A stretch of 64,000 nucleotides of DNA from an uncultured Peptostreptococcaceae bacterium (lineage in GTDB: Bacteria > Bacillota > Clostridia > Peptostreptococcales > Peptostreptococcaceae): assembly GCA_944383455.1 (NCBI GenBank), contig CALWPP010000002.1, forward strand, positions 124,001 to 188,000. Direction: 5' to 3'. Made by a program: the position numbers and the translations under genes. Shown here one piece after another: positions 44,282 to 53,644 of this stretch. Positions within the stretch are counted from its first letter, which is position 1. Every line of letters starts with the position of its first letter. The notes under the pieces were generated by a model. It did not search any database. It was given only the letters and a program-made list of their open reading frames with translations, and had not been told where the DNA came from.

Positions 44282-45940
44282 TTAGTTTCTATAATGAGTT
44301 CTTAATATCTTAATTACAAGTAAAAGACCTATTAAAAATGATATAAAAAAACCTGCAACAGCTAATTTACTAAGTATTATACTTTGACTTAAATTTGGTG
44401 ATGAAACTATTAGTGAAGAACCTACTATTAAAGATGCTAAAACTAAACTTAAAGATAGTTTAGTTGATAAATCTAAAATAGTCTTTTCAAGGTTTGTAAA
44501 TTTTATATCATCTATTTCTATTTTCAAATCATTATTTTCTATATTTTTAAGTATATTTACAATTCTTTTTGGTATTAATCTTATATCAAAAAACATATCC
44601 TCCATATTTGACTTTGAACTCTCAAATATATTTTTAATATCTAGTTTGCTTAGATAATATCTTTTTGCTATTTTATTTGTTGCACATGCTAAAGAAAAGT
44701 TTGGGTCTAACTGCCTTCCAGTACCTTCTAAAGTTATTAATGTTTTTCCCAATGTTACAAGCTCTGTTGGGAGAGATATTTTATATTTTCTAAAAAACTT
44801 AAAAATCTCATTTAGAATATCCCCTACATTAATTTTATCTATTGGCATGTCATAATAGTAATGTATTAAATAAAGTAAATCATATTTAAAGCTATTTATA
44901 TCAATATTTGAACTTATTATATTCATATGTTCTAAAATACAAACTATCTTATCTGTATTTTTTTCTATTATCGCTATAACAATTTGACTTAAATTATTTA
45001 ATGTTTTATTATCTATTATTCCAATAGTACCGAAATCAATATATGAGATACAGTTTTTACTAACAACAAAAATATTTCCTGGATGTAAATCAGCATGAAA
45101 AAATCCATATTCAAATATTTGCTTAAAAAGTGCATCTACACCTAAATCACTAATTTCTTTTGTATCCCAGTTAAACTTTTTAAGTAAATCCTTATCACTT
45201 AATTTTAATCCGATTATTTTCTCCATAACCAAAACTTTTTTGGTAGTATATTTATCATATACAGTTGGAATATAAACCTCATCATAATCATTAAATATTT
45301 TTTTGAATTTAATACAATTCATAGCTTCAAAATTATAATCTAATTCTCTCATTAGTTGAGTGTAAAACTCATCAACCAATTTAACTAAATCTAAATTAAG
45401 TTCTATTGACTCATTAAAAGCTACTACTAGTTTTTTTAAAATTTCTATATCTGATTTTATAATATCTTCAATATCTGGTCTTTGTATCTTTATTATTATA
45501 GGATTATTATCTTTAAGTTTTGCTTCATAAACTTGGCCAATAGATGCTGCTGCTATTGGTATAGAATTAAATTCTATAAATTCTTCATCAATATAAAGTC
45601 CTGTTTCATTAAAAAAAATCTCTTTTGCTAAGTTCGTATCAAAAATTTCAACATTATCTCTTAATTTTGATAATTCATCTATTATATCAGTATCAAATAA
45701 ATCTTTTCTAGTGCTTAGTATCTGACCAAGCTTTATGTATGTTGGTCCTAATTCCTCAAGAGCTTTTCTTAGTTTTTTTGCAGTAGACATATCTTTTATT
45801 TCCTGAGGTGGATTAGTTATTGGAATTTTATATGCAAAATTTTCTATATTTAATTTTTCTACTACAAATGTAAATCCATACTTTAATAAAATATGTACTA
45901 TCTCTTTATAACGCTTTAAACTCTTATAAGATAATTTCAA
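44282..45940 (-). CDS. ABC1/UbiB-family atypical kinase
   Basis: A 552-residue protein. Signature segments are KLRKALEELGPTYIKLGQILSTR, the Ala-rich loop AAASIGQVYEAKL, VMEKIIG, FFHADLHPGN and YIDFGTIG. Two hydrophobic spans lie at the C-terminus (about 495-550). UbiB/COQ8 proteins are membrane-bound ATPases linked to isoprenoid quinone metabolism; in quinone-poor clostridia the role is unclear. The start is taken as the TTG at 45940, 8 bases after AGGAG; upstream codons have no SD site. Confidence 0.87.
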   Translation of the reverse strand: MKLSYKSLKRYKEIVHILLKYGFTFVVEKLNIENFAYKIPITNPPQEIKDMSTAKKLRKALEELGPTYIKLGQILSTRKDLFDTDIIDELSKLRDNVEIFDTNLAKEIFFNETGLYIDEEFIEFNSIPIAAASIGQVYEAKLKDNNPIIIKIQRPDIEDIIKSDIEILKKLVVAFNESIELNLDLVKLVDEFYTQLMRELDYNFEAMNCIKFKKIFNDYDEVYIPTVYDKYTTKKVLVMEKIIGLKLSDKDLLKKFNWDTKEISDLGVDALFKQIFEYGFFHADLHPGNIFVVSKNCISYIDFGTIGIIDNKTLNNLSQIVIAIIEKNTDKIVCILEHMNIISSNIDINSFKYDLLYLIHYYYDMPIDKINVGDILNEIFKFFRKYKISLPTELVTLGKTLITLEGTGRQLDPNFSLACATNKIAKRYYLSKLDIKNIFESSKSNMEDMFFDIRLIPKRIVNILKNIENNDLKIEIDDIKFTNLEKTILDLSTKLSLSLVLASLIVGSSLIVSSPNLSQSIILSKLAVAGFFISFLIGLLLVIKILRTHYRN

Positions 45941-46002
45941 AATTTTCACTCCTAAGATAGTTGTATACTTATAATATACCACATTTTAATAAATAGTAAT
46001 AA

Positions 46003-46029
46003 AAAAGAGAGATAAAATTATCTCTCTTT
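46003..46029 (-). terminator. Terminator of the rubrerythrin gene
   Basis: AAAGAGAGATAA and TTATCTCTCTTT form the stem; TTTATTAC follows on the minus strand. Confidence 0.85.
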
Positions 46030-46046
46030 AAAAACATATAAAATTA

Positions 46047-46595
46047 TTAGTTTTTACCAAAATGTCTTTCAAGTAATCCTAAAAATGCTTTACCATGTCT
46101 AGCTTCATCTTTACACATTTCATGAACTGTATCATGTATAGCATCAAGTCCTAATTCTTTAGCTCTTTTAGCTAATTTTAATTTTCCTTCAGTTGCTCCA
46201 TACTCTGCTTCAACTCTAGCCTTTAAGTTAGCTTTAGTATCAGCAACAACAACTTCTCCTAATAATTCAGCAAATTTAGCAGCATGCTCTGCTTCTTCAA
46301 ATGCTATTCTTTGATAAGCTTCTGCTACTTCTGGATATCCTTCTCTATCAGCTTGTCTACTCATAGCTAAGTACATTCCAACTTCTGTACATTCTCCAGT
46401 AAAGTTAGCTCTTAATCCTTCTATTATTTCAGCATCAACATCTTTAGCAACACCTATTCTGTGTTCATCGGCCCAAGTCATTTCTCCTTGTAATTCTTCA
46501 AATGCTTCTGGACCTTTTTTACATACTGGACATTGTTGTGGTACAGTTTCAGATTCTGTTACCCAACCACATGGCTTACATACATACTTTTTCAT
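46047..46595 (-). CDS. Reverse rubrerythrin (peroxide/oxygen detoxification)
   Basis: A 182-residue protein with an N-terminal rubredoxin-like Fe(Cys)4 site (Cys6, Cys9, Cys22, Cys25: CKPCGW and CPVC) followed by a four-helix diiron domain. The latter has Glu/His ligands in [19 protein letters not shown] and DEARHGKAF. The order rubredoxin-then-ferritin is the reverse of classical rubrerythrin and is typical of clostridial NADH-linked H2O2/O2 reductases. The codons are richer in G/C than those of neighbouring genes, as for a highly expressed protein. It has its own promoter and terminator. Confidence 0.93.
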   Translation of the reverse strand: MKKYVCKPCGWVTESETVPQQCPVCKKGPEAFEELQGEMTWADEHRIGVAKDVDAEIIEGLRANFTGECTEVGMYLAMSRQADREGYPEVAEAYQRIAFEEAEHAAKFAELLGEVVVADTKANLKARVEAEYGATEGKLKLAKRAKELGLDAIHDTVHEMCKDEARHGKAFLGLLERHFGKN

Positions 46596-46631
46596 TTAAT
46601 CTATCCTCCTAATTATTTAATTTATGATTAG

Positions 46632-46661
46632 ATTATACCCCTAATAAAAACAATAAAACAA
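46632..46661 (-). promoter_or_regulatory. Promoter of the rubrerythrin gene
   Basis: On the minus strand TTGTTT (46661-46656), 18 bases, TATAAT (46637-46632). Confidence 0.6.
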
Positions 46662-46665
46662 TTTT

Positions 46666-47448
46666 TTAAACATCTTTTAACTTTTTTAGCTCTTCTATTA
46701 ATTTATCATTTAATATCTTTATATGAGTTCCCTTCATACCAAGAGACCTTGATTCTATTACACCAGCACTCTCAAATTTTCTAAGAGCATTAACTATAAC
46801 AGATCTTGTTATACCTACTCTATCTGCAATTTTGCTTGCAACAACTAATCCTTCTTTCCCATCTAAAACTTCAAAAATATGCTCAACAGCTTCAAGCTCT
46901 GAGTAAGAAAGTGTACCTATTGCCATTTGTACAACAGTCTTTTTTCTCATGTCTTCTTCAAGTTCTTCACTTTCTGTTCTTAGTATTTCAAGACCTATAA
47001 CCGTAGCACTATATTCTGCTATAACTAAATCATCATCTTCAAATTTATCATTATATCTTGATACAACTAATGTACCTAACCTTCTTCCGCTTCCAAGTAT
47101 TGGTACAACCGTAACTATTTTTTCTTTGTTTTCATGTTCAAGTGGAAAAATCTCAAGCAACTTGTCACCTGTGATATTCTCTAGAGTATCATTTAATCTG
47201 TGCATATTTTCAATATACTCATCCGGAAAAATTTCTTCTTTTGTTGAATTATCTATTATAACAGAACTATCTTCTTTATCATTTAAATAAAGCCCTACTA
47301 TTTTTCCTTTATTGCTAACTACATACACATTTGAGTATAGAACTTCTCCTAATACACTAGATAACAAATTAAATGATACACTAGTACCACCACTAGTTTG
47401 AAGAGTCTTCGTTATTTTTCTAGTTTTTTTCAACATCTCGCTTGACAT
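46666..47448 (-). CDS. codY: GTP- and branched-chain amino acid-sensing regulator CodY
   Basis: A 260-residue global repressor. The N-terminal GAF domain (1-155) senses Ile/Leu/Val, and the C-terminal winged helix has the highly conserved ASKIADRVGITRSVIVNALR and ESRSLGMKGTHIKILN. It is a nutrient sensor that represses biosynthesis, transport and (in pathogens) toxin genes in rich conditions. It follows topA, as in many Clostridia, and has its own promoter. brnQ, a common CodY target, is 6 kb away. Confidence 0.96.
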   Translation of the reverse strand: MSSEMLKKTRKITKTLQTSGGTSVSFNLLSSVLGEVLYSNVYVVSNKGKIVGLYLNDKEDSSVIIDNSTKEEIFPDEYIENMHRLNDTLENITGDKLLEIFPLEHENKEKIVTVVPILGSGRRLGTLVVSRYNDKFEDDDLVIAEYSATVIGLEILRTESEELEEDMRKKTVVQMAIGTLSYSELEAVEHIFEVLDGKEGLVVASKIADRVGITRSVIVNALRKFESAGVIESRSLGMKGTHIKILNDKLIEELKKLKDV

Positions 47449-47500
47449 TTAAATATCTCCTTAATACCTCATATGAAATAAGTTTTTTGACTCATTTGAA

Positions 47501-47529
47501 ATAGTATCATAACTTTATGTATTTTGCAA
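47501..47529 (-). promoter_or_regulatory. codY promoter with extended -10
   Basis: On the minus strand TTGCAA (47529-47524), 17 bases, TACTAT (47506-47501), preceded by TGA, forming an extended -10. Confidence 0.65.
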
Positions 47530-47657
47530 TATCAAGTATATTGAACATTTTAACTATATATATTGTACTAGTTAAATATAATTATTAAAAAGTGAGGTTT
47601 ATATACATTTTGATATACCTAAAACTATATATAGTAATTTTAATATATTAAACAAAA

Positions 47658-47675
47658 TAACTATCACAATAGTTA
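47658..47675 (-). terminator. Probable terminator after topA
   Basis: On the minus strand TAACTAT-TGTG-ATAGTTA, followed by TTTTGTTT. Confidence 0.55.
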
Positions 47676-47691
47676 ACTATATAAATATCTA

Positions 47692-49761
47692 TTACTGTTG
47701 ATCTTTAATTATAGTGTGTTTACATTCCTCATTAGAACAAATAAATTTAGTTTTAGATTTTGTAGTTTTTTCAACCATATAATTGTTACATAACTCACAT
47801 TTTACATCTGTTGGTTTATCCCAAGATATAAAATCGCATTCAGGATATGATGAACAGCCATAAAATACTCTACCTTTTTTAGATTTTCTAAGTAAAATAT
47901 CTCCTGTTTTACATTTAGGGCATTTTACTCCTATTTTATTTAATATTGGTCTTGTATTCTTACATTCTGGATAGTTTTTACATGCTATAAACTTTCCAAA
48001 TCTACCATGTTTTATTACCATATTTTCACCACATACATCACAAGTTTCATCAAGTTCTTCATCCATATTTATTTTTTCAATATTTTTAGTAGCAGTTTCT
48101 ATAGCCTCTTTTAGTGGCTCATATGAGTTTGAAACTACTTCCTTCCAAAAAATATCACCTTCTTCTACTTTATCAAGTTCATTTTCCATAGATGCAGTAA
48201 AATCAACATCTATAAATTTATTGAAATTATTTTCTAAAATCTCAGTAACAACTTTTCCAAGTTCTGTTGGATAAAGACTACTTCCCTCTTTTTTAACATA
48301 TTCTCTAGATAAAATAGTAGATATAGTTGGTGAATATGTACTAGGTCTTCCTATACCAAGTTCTTCTAATGTCTTTACTAAACTTGCTTCTGTATATCTT
48401 GCAGGTGGTTGAGTAAAATGTTTTGTTTTTATTATATCTGATATTACTAGTTCTTCACCTTCATCTATTTTTGGAAGTATTTTATCCTCCCTATCAGAAA
48501 AATTATATATTTTTGTATATCCATCAAATTTCATTTTAGAACCACTAGCTTTAAATATAAATCCATTAATGTTTGATTCTAAATTAATTATTTCAAATAA
48601 AGAATCACTCATTTGGCTACCAATAAACCTTCTCCATATAAGATTATAAAGCTTATATTGGTCTTTAGTTAAATACTCTTTTATACTATCAGGTGATTTA
48701 TCAACGTATGTAGGCCTTATTGCCTCGTGAGCATCTTGTACTTTTTTTCCTTTTTCTTTATCTTCATTTATTCCTTTGTAATATATGTCTCCTATTTCAT
48801 CTATTATGTATTTTTTTGATTTTTCTTTTGCTTCTTCTGATATTCTTTTTGAGTCAGTTCTTATATATGAAATAAGTCCAACAGTTTCTTTTTCAATATC
48901 AATACCCTCATATAATTCTTGAGCTATCTTCATTGTTTTTTTTGTAGCAAAATTAAGCTTATTATATGCTTCTTGTTGGAGCATACTAGTTGTAAAAGGT
49001 TTTGGAGCTGATTTTTTTCTACTTTTTATATCAATATTATTTATAATTATTTTTTCATCTTTTATAGCTTCTATTATTTTATCAACCTTTTCTTCTGAGT
49101 TTAAATCAAACTTATTTTCTTCTTTTATATATAGTTTAAAATTTACTAATTCATTATCTTTATTTCTAGCTTCTAAATCTAAAGTCCAATATTCTTTTTT
49201 TATAAAATTTTCTATTTCCTTTTCCCTATCACAAATTATTTTTGTAGCAACAGACTGAACTCTTCCTGCACTAAGTCCTGTTCTTACCTTTTGCCAAAGT
49301 ATTGGACTTATTTGATAACCTAAAAGTCTATCTAAAACTCTTCTTGCTTGCTGTGCATCAACCAGATCTATGTTTAAACTCCTTGGTACTTTTATAGCCT
49401 TTTTTATGGCATCTTTAGTTATTTCGTTAAATTCAATCCTACACTTTTCGTCTTTGTCAATACTTAAAATATGAGCTAGATGCCAAGAAATAGCTTCTCC
49501 CTCTCTATCTGGGTCAGTCGCTAGATAAACTTTTTTAGCTTTTTTTGCCTCTTTTTTTAAATCTTTTATTAAATCACCTTTACCTCTTATATTTATATAT
49601 TGAGGCTCAAAATTATTTTCAATATCAACACCTAGCCTACTTTTTGGCAAATCTCTTATATGACCAACAGATGCTTTTACAGTGTAATGACTTTTTCCTA
49701 AAAATTTTTCTATTGTTTTGGCTTTGGCTGGAGATTCAACTATAACTAATGTTTTTGCCAA
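47692..49761 (-). CDS. topA: DNA topoisomerase I
   Basis: Relaxes negative supercoils. Starts with KTLVIVESPAKAKTIEKFLG (Toprim domain, with ATDPDREGEAISWH); the active tyrosine is in GLISYIRTDS; three C-terminal zinc-finger modules have CDVCGENM, CPKCKTGD and CELCNNYM with their partner cysteines. Length is 689 residues. The TTG at 49761, behind GGGGGTG, gives the conserved start; an ATG at 49785 would overlap dprA and add an unconserved tail. Confidence 0.95.
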   Translation of the reverse strand: MAKTLVIVESPAKAKTIEKFLGKSHYTVKASVGHIRDLPKSRLGVDIENNFEPQYINIRGKGDLIKDLKKEAKKAKKVYLATDPDREGEAISWHLAHILSIDKDEKCRIEFNEITKDAIKKAIKVPRSLNIDLVDAQQARRVLDRLLGYQISPILWQKVRTGLSAGRVQSVATKIICDREKEIENFIKKEYWTLDLEARNKDNELVNFKLYIKEENKFDLNSEEKVDKIIEAIKDEKIIINNIDIKSRKKSAPKPFTTSMLQQEAYNKLNFATKKTMKIAQELYEGIDIEKETVGLISYIRTDSKRISEEAKEKSKKYIIDEIGDIYYKGINEDKEKGKKVQDAHEAIRPTYVDKSPDSIKEYLTKDQYKLYNLIWRRFIGSQMSDSLFEIINLESNINGFIFKASGSKMKFDGYTKIYNFSDREDKILPKIDEGEELVISDIIKTKHFTQPPARYTEASLVKTLEELGIGRPSTYSPTISTILSREYVKKEGSSLYPTELGKVVTEILENNFNKFIDVDFTASMENELDKVEEGDIFWKEVVSNSYEPLKEAIETATKNIEKINMDEELDETCDVCGENMVIKHGRFGKFIACKNYPECKNTRPILNKIGVKCPKCKTGDILLRKSKKGRVFYGCSSYPECDFISWDKPTDVKCELCNNYMVEKTTKSKTKFICSNEECKHTIIKDQQ

Positions 49762-49777
49762 AATTAAACACCCCCAT

Positions 49778-50869
49778 TTATACATTTAAGCTATAATTTC
49801 TATTATCTACTTCAATAATAAAATCTTTTAATAGTAATTCATTTATATTCGCATTTACTGTTTTTATATCAAACTTAGTCACTTCACAAATTTCATCAAT
49901 ACTTAATACTCCTTTTTCTTTTATAATATCAAGTATCTTTAAACTATACTCACTAAAATATTTTTTGTCAAATTTATTTTCATTATTATTTTTTATAATA
50001 TTATATTCTTCTAATATATCATCAATACTACTTACAAGCTTTGCGCCTTGTTTTATTAAATCATTACAACCTTGACTCATAGTAGAATTTATATTACCAG
50101 GCACAGAAAAAACACTTCTTCCTTGTTCAAGAGAAAAATCTGCCGTTATTAATGAACCACTTTTTTTAGCTGCCTCAACAACTATGACTCCATCACTTAT
50201 ACCACTTAATATCCTATTTCTTTTCACAAAATTACTTGGATGAACCTTATGACCAATATAATACTCTGATAATATAACTCCATTATTTTGAAGTATTTTA
50301 TCTGCTAACTTTAGATTTATTTTAGGCATTATATTATCTACAGATGATGCAATAACTGCAATTGTTTTTCCTTTACCTAAAAAAGAGCCTTCGTGTGAAT
50401 AAGAGTCAATACCCATAGCAAGGCCACTAATAATATTTATTCCTAAATTTGATAATTCTTTTGCCAAGTTTATAGCACAATATTTTCCATATTGAGTACA
50501 CTTTCTTGCACCAACCATAGCAATAGAAATACTATTTTTTAGTACTTTAATATCCCCTTTATAAAATAATACTTTTGGTGGATTATATATATTTTTTAAG
50601 TTATTTGGATAATCATAATCATTTATACAAACGTATTTTATAGAATTTTTTTCTAAACTAGACTTTACTTCATCTAAATAAGCTTTGCTTTTATATTTTA
50701 CTATATTTTTCTTTATGTTTGAATTTATATTTTTAATATTTATTATTTTACTATCTTTTTCATCAACTATATTTAAAAAATCAATATCAGAGTCCTCAAG
50801 CTTACTAATAGTTAAAGAACATACCCCCGGTATTGCGCTTAAAAGAAGATATACATCACTTAAAATCAT
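49778..50869 (-). CDS. dprA: DNA-processing protein DprA (Smf)
   Basis: A 363-residue protein that loads RecA on incoming single-stranded DNA. The Rossmann-like core has VGARKCTQYGKYCA, SGLAMGIDSYSH, LSEYYIGHKVHPSNFVKRNRILSG and AAKKSGSLITADFSLEQGR. The C-terminal winged helix (KGVLSIDEICEVTKFD) is kept. It overlaps comM by 4 bases (ATGA). Confidence 0.93.
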   Translation of the reverse strand: MILSDVYLLLSAIPGVCSLTISKLEDSDIDFLNIVDEKDSKIINIKNINSNIKKNIVKYKSKAYLDEVKSSLEKNSIKYVCINDYDYPNNLKNIYNPPKVLFYKGDIKVLKNSISIAMVGARKCTQYGKYCAINLAKELSNLGINIISGLAMGIDSYSHEGSFLGKGKTIAVIASSVDNIMPKINLKLADKILQNNGVILSEYYIGHKVHPSNFVKRNRILSGISDGVIVVEAAKKSGSLITADFSLEQGRSVFSVPGNINSTMSQGCNDLIKQGAKLVSSIDDILEEYNIIKNNNENKFDKKYFSEYSLKILDIIKEKGVLSIDEICEVTKFDIKTVNANINELLLKDFIIEVDNRNYSLNV

Positions 50870-52383
50870 TTGAAGTATTTATAATAAGCCTTTCGATAAG
50901 AAAAAGCTTCCATTATACTGTCTTGCGTTATATATTTTTCTTCTTCTAAGTCTGATATTGTTCTTGCAACTTTTAATAATTTAGTGTAACTTCTATTACT
51001 TAAATTATATTTACTAAATATTAAATCTATTGATTTTAAAGCATTATCATCTAACTTACAATACTCTTTTATATCTTGTGATTTCATATCATCATTAGTC
51101 TTTATTTTAGTACCCTTAAACCTCTCATTTTGTATTTCTCTTGCATTTTCAATTCTTTTTCTTATATCTTTTGATTTTTCTGTTTTTTCTTTATTAAACT
51201 CACTGTAATGAATAGAATTTACTTCAAGAAACACATCAAATCTATCAAGAAGTGGACCTGATATTTTATTTATATATCTATCAACCTCATAAGGTCTACA
51301 TCTACATTCTTGATTTGACATATTATATCCACAAGGACAAGGGTTCATAGCACAAACCAACATAAAATTACAAGGATACTCTAATGTATACTTTACTCTA
51401 GATATAGTTATTTTCTTATCCTCTATTGGTTGCCTCAAACTTTCTAATATTTTTTTATCAAATTCTGCAATTTCATCTAAAAATAAAACTCCTCTATGAG
51501 CGAGTACTATTTCTCCTGGTTTTGCTTCTTTCCCTCCCCCTATTATAGACTGCTTTGTTGTTGTGTGATGTGGATTTCTAAAAGGTCTTTTATTTAGTAT
51601 TCCTATATTATCAAAAATACCTATACTGCTATAAATTTTACTAATTTCTATTATTTCGTCTTTATTGATTTTTGGTAAAATAGATATTATTCTTTTTGCT
51701 ATCATTGTCTTTCCAGAACCTGGAGGACCTATCATTAAAATATTATGATTTCCTGCACAAGCTATTTCAGCTCCTCTTTTAACAAAAAAATTCCCCTGTA
51801 TATCACTAAAGTCATCTTCATATTCTATATTTTCTATATATATATCTTTAGTTTCTAAATCATTTATAGTAATTAAGTCATTCAAGTAATCTATGCATTC
51901 TTTTAGATTTTTTAGTGGTATTATTTGTATACCTTCAACAAAAATTGCTTCATATAAATTTTCATAAGGAATAAAAACTCTTTTTATTCCAGTATCTTTT
52001 GCACTAATTAAAATAGGTAGTATTCCTTTTACTCTTCTTATATTTCCATCAAGAGACAATTCTCCAATAAAAATACTTTCATTTAAATAGTCATCACTTT
52101 TTTTGATTATACCTCTAAGTATACCAATAGAAATTGGAAGGTCAAAAAATGAACCTTCTTTTTTCATATCAGCAGGAGATAGATTTACTATTATTCTAGA
52201 GTTTGGAAAATTATATCCACTATTTCCTATTGCAGATTTAACTCTTTCTCTTGCTTCTTTTATTTCAGTACTAGGAAGACCTACAATATTAAATGAAGGT
52301 ATTCCTCTTGTTATATCTACTTCTACTAACACTTTAAAACCTTGTATTCCTATTAAGTTACTAGAATTTATTACACTAAGCAT
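50866..52383 (-). CDS. comM: ComM/YifB-family Mg-chelatase-like AAA+ ATPase
   Basis: A 505-residue AAA+ protein that in competent bacteria promotes branch migration during transformation. An N-terminal Lon-substrate-like domain (GLPSTEIKEARERVKSAI) is followed by Walker A MIGPPGSGKTMIAKRI, Walker B VLFLDEIAEF and a C-terminal Mg-chelatase domain. The segment CAMNPCPCGY holds paired cysteines. The ATG at 52383 has GGAGGAG close upstream and overlaps yraN by 8 bases. Confidence 0.93.
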   Translation of the reverse strand: MLSVINSSNLIGIQGFKVLVEVDITRGIPSFNIVGLPSTEIKEARERVKSAIGNSGYNFPNSRIIVNLSPADMKKEGSFFDLPISIGILRGIIKKSDDYLNESIFIGELSLDGNIRRVKGILPILISAKDTGIKRVFIPYENLYEAIFVEGIQIIPLKNLKECIDYLNDLITINDLETKDIYIENIEYEDDFSDIQGNFFVKRGAEIACAGNHNILMIGPPGSGKTMIAKRIISILPKINKDEIIEISKIYSSIGIFDNIGILNKRPFRNPHHTTTKQSIIGGGKEAKPGEIVLAHRGVLFLDEIAEFDKKILESLRQPIEDKKITISRVKYTLEYPCNFMLVCAMNPCPCGYNMSNQECRCRPYEVDRYINKISGPLLDRFDVFLEVNSIHYSEFNKEKTEKSKDIRKRIENAREIQNERFKGTKIKTNDDMKSQDIKEYCKLDDNALKSIDLIFSKYNLSNRSYTKLLKVARTISDLEEEKYITQDSIMEAFSYRKAYYKYFK

Positions 52384-52738
52384 AATCTCCTCCACAAAAT
52401 GCATTTTCTATGTGGTTTATTTTATTCTTTTTTAGATAAACTTCTATTACATCAAATCTTATGCTAGTGTTTATAATATTTTTTTCTAAAATATAATATT
52501 TAGCAGTGTTTATAATTCTTGATTTTTTAGTACTATTAATAGCTTCTGAAGGATATCCATAATTTATTGAATTTCTTGACTTAACTTCTACGAAAATTAT
52601 TTCATCATTATATTTAGATACTATATCTATTTCACCAGTTTCAGCTTTGTAATTAAAGTCTAATATATCAAACTTATTCTTAATTAAATACTCTCTTGCT
52701 AGCTTTTCTCCTAAGTCACCTTTTTCTTTATTATTCAT
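52376..52738 (-). CDS. YraN-family (UPF0102) endonuclease-like protein
   Basis: A 120-residue protein with the restriction-endonuclease-like core: KGDLGEKLAREYLIKNKF, TGEIDIVSKYNDEIIFVEVKSR. The residues E, D and EVK are the predicted catalytic set. The family is found beside rnhB and comM across bacteria and has no settled role; a link to DNA uptake or repair is plausible from the neighbours. Its SD site lies in a hairpin. Confidence 0.88.
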   Translation of the reverse strand: MNNKEKGDLGEKLAREYLIKNKFDILDFNYKAETGEIDIVSKYNDEIIFVEVKSRNSINYGYPSEAINSTKKSRIINTAKYYILEKNIINTSIRFDVIEVYLKKNKINHIENAFCGGDYA

Positions 52739-52746
52739 ATTAAATC

Positions 52747-52780
52747 ACCTATAACTTTTTTAATAATTATTGTCATAGGT
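52747..52780 (-). promoter_or_regulatory. Hairpin that could sequester the yraN ribosome site
   Basis: On the minus strand ACCTATGAC (52780-52772) pairs with GTTATAGGT (52755-52747, one G-U). The 3' arm carries AGGT of the SD site AGGTGA, 7 bases from the ATG. Confidence 0.4.
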
Positions 52781-52810
52781 CTATTAGTATATACAACTTT
52801 TGCTGTTAAA

Positions 52811-53596
52811 TTATACTAATTTTAACAAAGTTTTTAAAAATGTTTTTCTATGTATATCACTTATTCCATATTTTTTTAAAGCTTCATAATGTTCTTTAGT
52901 ACCGTATCCTTTATGATTTCTAAATCCATATTGTGGATACATCTTATCATATTCATACATTATATTATCTCTTGTTACTTTTGCTAAAATACTAGCACCT
53001 GCTATTGATATTGACTTTGTATCCCCTTTTACTATTGAATTTTGAACCATTTTTTCAGATGGAATTGTTAAAGCATCAGTCAAAAGATAATCTGGCTTTA
53101 CCTTTAATTGAGATAATGCTTTTTTAGTAGCCATATAAGTTGCATTTAGTATATTAAACTTATCTATATCAATATTATTTACTATACCTATGCCATAATC
53201 TATTGCTTTTTCTTTTATTATCTCAAAAATTTCATTTCTTTTTTCCTCAGTTAATTTTTTAGAATCATTTATCCCTTCTATAAATGTATCTTTTTCAAAT
53301 ATAACTACACTAGAAACTACAGGACCAGCAAGAGGACCTCTCCCAGCTTCATCAACCCCACCAATACATAAAAAACCATTTTTATATCCTTCATCTTCAT
53401 AAAAATTTAATGAATTTAATCTTAATCTTTCTCTTTCTAGTTTTTCTATTTTTTTACTTAAATCTCTTACAGACTTTCTATCATCACTTTTAAGTTCTTC
53501 TAGATACTTTATATATCTATCCATATTATTTATATAGTCATCAAATTTAATATTATCTATAATTTCTTTTATTTCTTTAACACTTTTATTTTTCAT
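52811..53596 (-). CDS. rnhB: Ribonuclease HII
   Basis: Removes ribonucleotides from DNA. The catalytic carboxylates are in GGVDEAGRGPLAGP (Asp82, Glu83), with DYLLTDAL and the C-terminal KGYGTKEHYEAL. An N-terminal helical extension of about 75 residues (SVKEIKEIIDNI) is common in Firmicutes. The ATG at 53596 follows TTGGAGG and gives 261 residues. It is the first gene of rnhB-yraN-comM-dprA-topA. Confidence 0.94.
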   Translation of the reverse strand: MKNKSVKEIKEIIDNIKFDDYINNMDRYIKYLEELKSDDRKSVRDLSKKIEKLERERLRLNSLNFYEDEGYKNGFLCIGGVDEAGRGPLAGPVVSSVVIFEKDTFIEGINDSKKLTEEKRNEIFEIIKEKAIDYGIGIVNNIDIDKFNILNATYMATKKALSQLKVKPDYLLTDALTIPSEKMVQNSIVKGDTKSISIAGASILAKVTRDNIMYEYDKMYPQYGFRNHKGYGTKEHYEALKKYGISDIHRKTFLKTLLKLV

Positions 53597-53606
53597 ATTT
53601 GCCTCC

Positions 53607-53641
53607 AACATTAAAAGCTATTGCTTTTTGCAATAGCCCTT
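53607..53641 (-). terminator. Terminator of brnQ
   Basis: On the minus strand GGGCTATTGC-AAAAA-GCAATAGCTTTTAATGTT. Confidence 0.8.
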
Positions 53642-53644
53642 AAA

